Below, in pieces: positions 5,821-6,286 of a DNA stretch of 6,286 nt (the stretch's first letter is position 1; each line of letters starts with the position of its first letter). Below the pieces are notes generated by a model. It saw nothing but the letters and a program-made list of their open reading frames with translations. It made no database searches and was not told the origin of the DNA. The stretch is from an uncultured Eubacteriales bacterium (lineage in GTDB: Bacteria; Bacillota; Clostridia; Oscillospirales; Acutalibacteraceae). Location: positions 1-6,286 of the forward strand of contig CAKTXU010000117.1 of assembly GCA_934630995.1 (NCBI GenBank). Direction: 5' to 3'. Position numbers and translations under genes: made by a program.

Positions 5821-6286
5821 TCAGCGTGAACGGCTCTGCATCCTGTAGCTGCCGGGAGTCATATTCATATTTTTACGAAATTGCCGGCAGAAGTAGGCGT
5901 TGTCTTCATAGCCGCATTCCATCGCGATGTCTGCAATAGGCATATCGGTGAGCGTGAGAAGCTGTCTAGCTTTCTCCAAACGCAGTTTGGTCACATATTG
6001 CAGGGGAGTACAACGGGTATATTCCTTGAACAGCTTATGAAATTGTGCGCTGCCGCAGCCGGCCTCTGCCGTAAGCGCTTTTATATCAATCGGTTCCGTA
6101 TACCGCCGGGAGAGGGAATCAACAATATTTTTTACTCTGTTGGATGCACCGGCTGCGGCGGGAATCGCAGGATAGCGGAACAATTCGGCCAGAAGCCGGC
6201 AAAGCAGCGTCCGTATGCAGAAAATATCATAGTCGGTCTGTCGGGTGTGGCGGGTATATATTTCCTCAAAATATGGCAGTAGGGCG
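5821..6286 (-). CDS. AraC-family transcriptional regulator, C-terminal part (gene continues past the right edge)
   Basis: The reading frame is open from the window edge to a TGA at 5821-5823, giving 154 visible residues; the N-terminal sensor domain lies outside. The last roughly 100 residues form the two-helix-turn-helix AraC DNA-binding domain. The first HTH is around DIKALTAEAGCGSAQFHKLF. The second carries the signature IADIAMECGYEDNAYFCRQF and ends TPGSYR. The frame could be started at a TTG at 6183, but the upstream residues (such as EEIYTRHTRQTDYDIFCIRT, helical and in the same frame) look like the normal linker between sensor and DNA-binding domains, so the gene simply extends further. 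It converges on the 29-bp hairpin. AraC proteins of this kind often control sugar genes. A link to the locus at 225-5016 is not shown. Confidence 0.9.
   Translation of the reverse strand, partial: ALLPYFEEIYTRHTRQTDYDIFCIRTLLCRLLAELFRYPAIPAAAGASNRVKNIVDSLSRRYTEPIDIKALTAEAGCGSAQFHKLFKEYTRCTPLQYVTKLRLEKARQLLTLTDMPIADIAMECGYEDNAYFCRQFRKNMNMTPGSYRMQSRSR

Overview
The window reads as a chromosomal piece of a low-to-moderate GC Bacillota genome. Strong AGGAGG-type ribosome binding sites, TTGACA/TATAAT promoters, ROK and AraC regulators and the 5S sequence all fit a gut-type clostridium (Oscillospiraceae-like). That placement is an inference from style, not from a search.

Bases 1-224 hold no gene I can support, only a strong bidirectional hairpin terminator (148-181). 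Bases 225-5070 are a self-contained sugar-catabolic locus made of two divergent operons. The leftward operon encodes, in transcription order, a PfkB/ribokinase-family sugar kinase (1757-2704), a cupin-type D-lyxose/D-mannose-family isomerase (1190-1729) and a class II ketose-bisphosphate aldolase (225-1142). The rightward operon encodes a ROK-family repressor (about 2828-3991) and a DUF4432 aldose-1-epimerase-like protein (4006-5016), and ends in a strong terminator (5021-5070). Between them, 2735-2794 is a 60-bp dyad centred at 2764.5. It holds two overlapping divergent promoters, each TTGACT-N18-TATAAT, and two matching 15-bp palindromic operator candidates. The gene set suggests mutarotation, aldose-ketose isomerisation, ketose phosphorylation and retro-aldol cleavage, with the ROK protein repressing both sides until the sugar appears. 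The substrate cannot be read from the sequence, and no transporter lies in either operon.

Bases 5092-5752 are a stable-RNA unit behind a strong promoter: tRNA-Lys(CTT), 5S rRNA, tRNA-Asn(GTT), 5S rRNA. No 16S or 23S gene is present. The second 5S starts about one base after the tRNA-Asn CCA end, and its own 3' end forms the base of a 29-bp perfect hairpin that probably terminates the unit. The two 5S copies differ at seven positions, including two compensatory pairs in helix I.

Bases 5821-6286 hold the C-terminal part of an AraC-family regulator on the minus strand. It runs off the right edge and converges on the long hairpin terminator.
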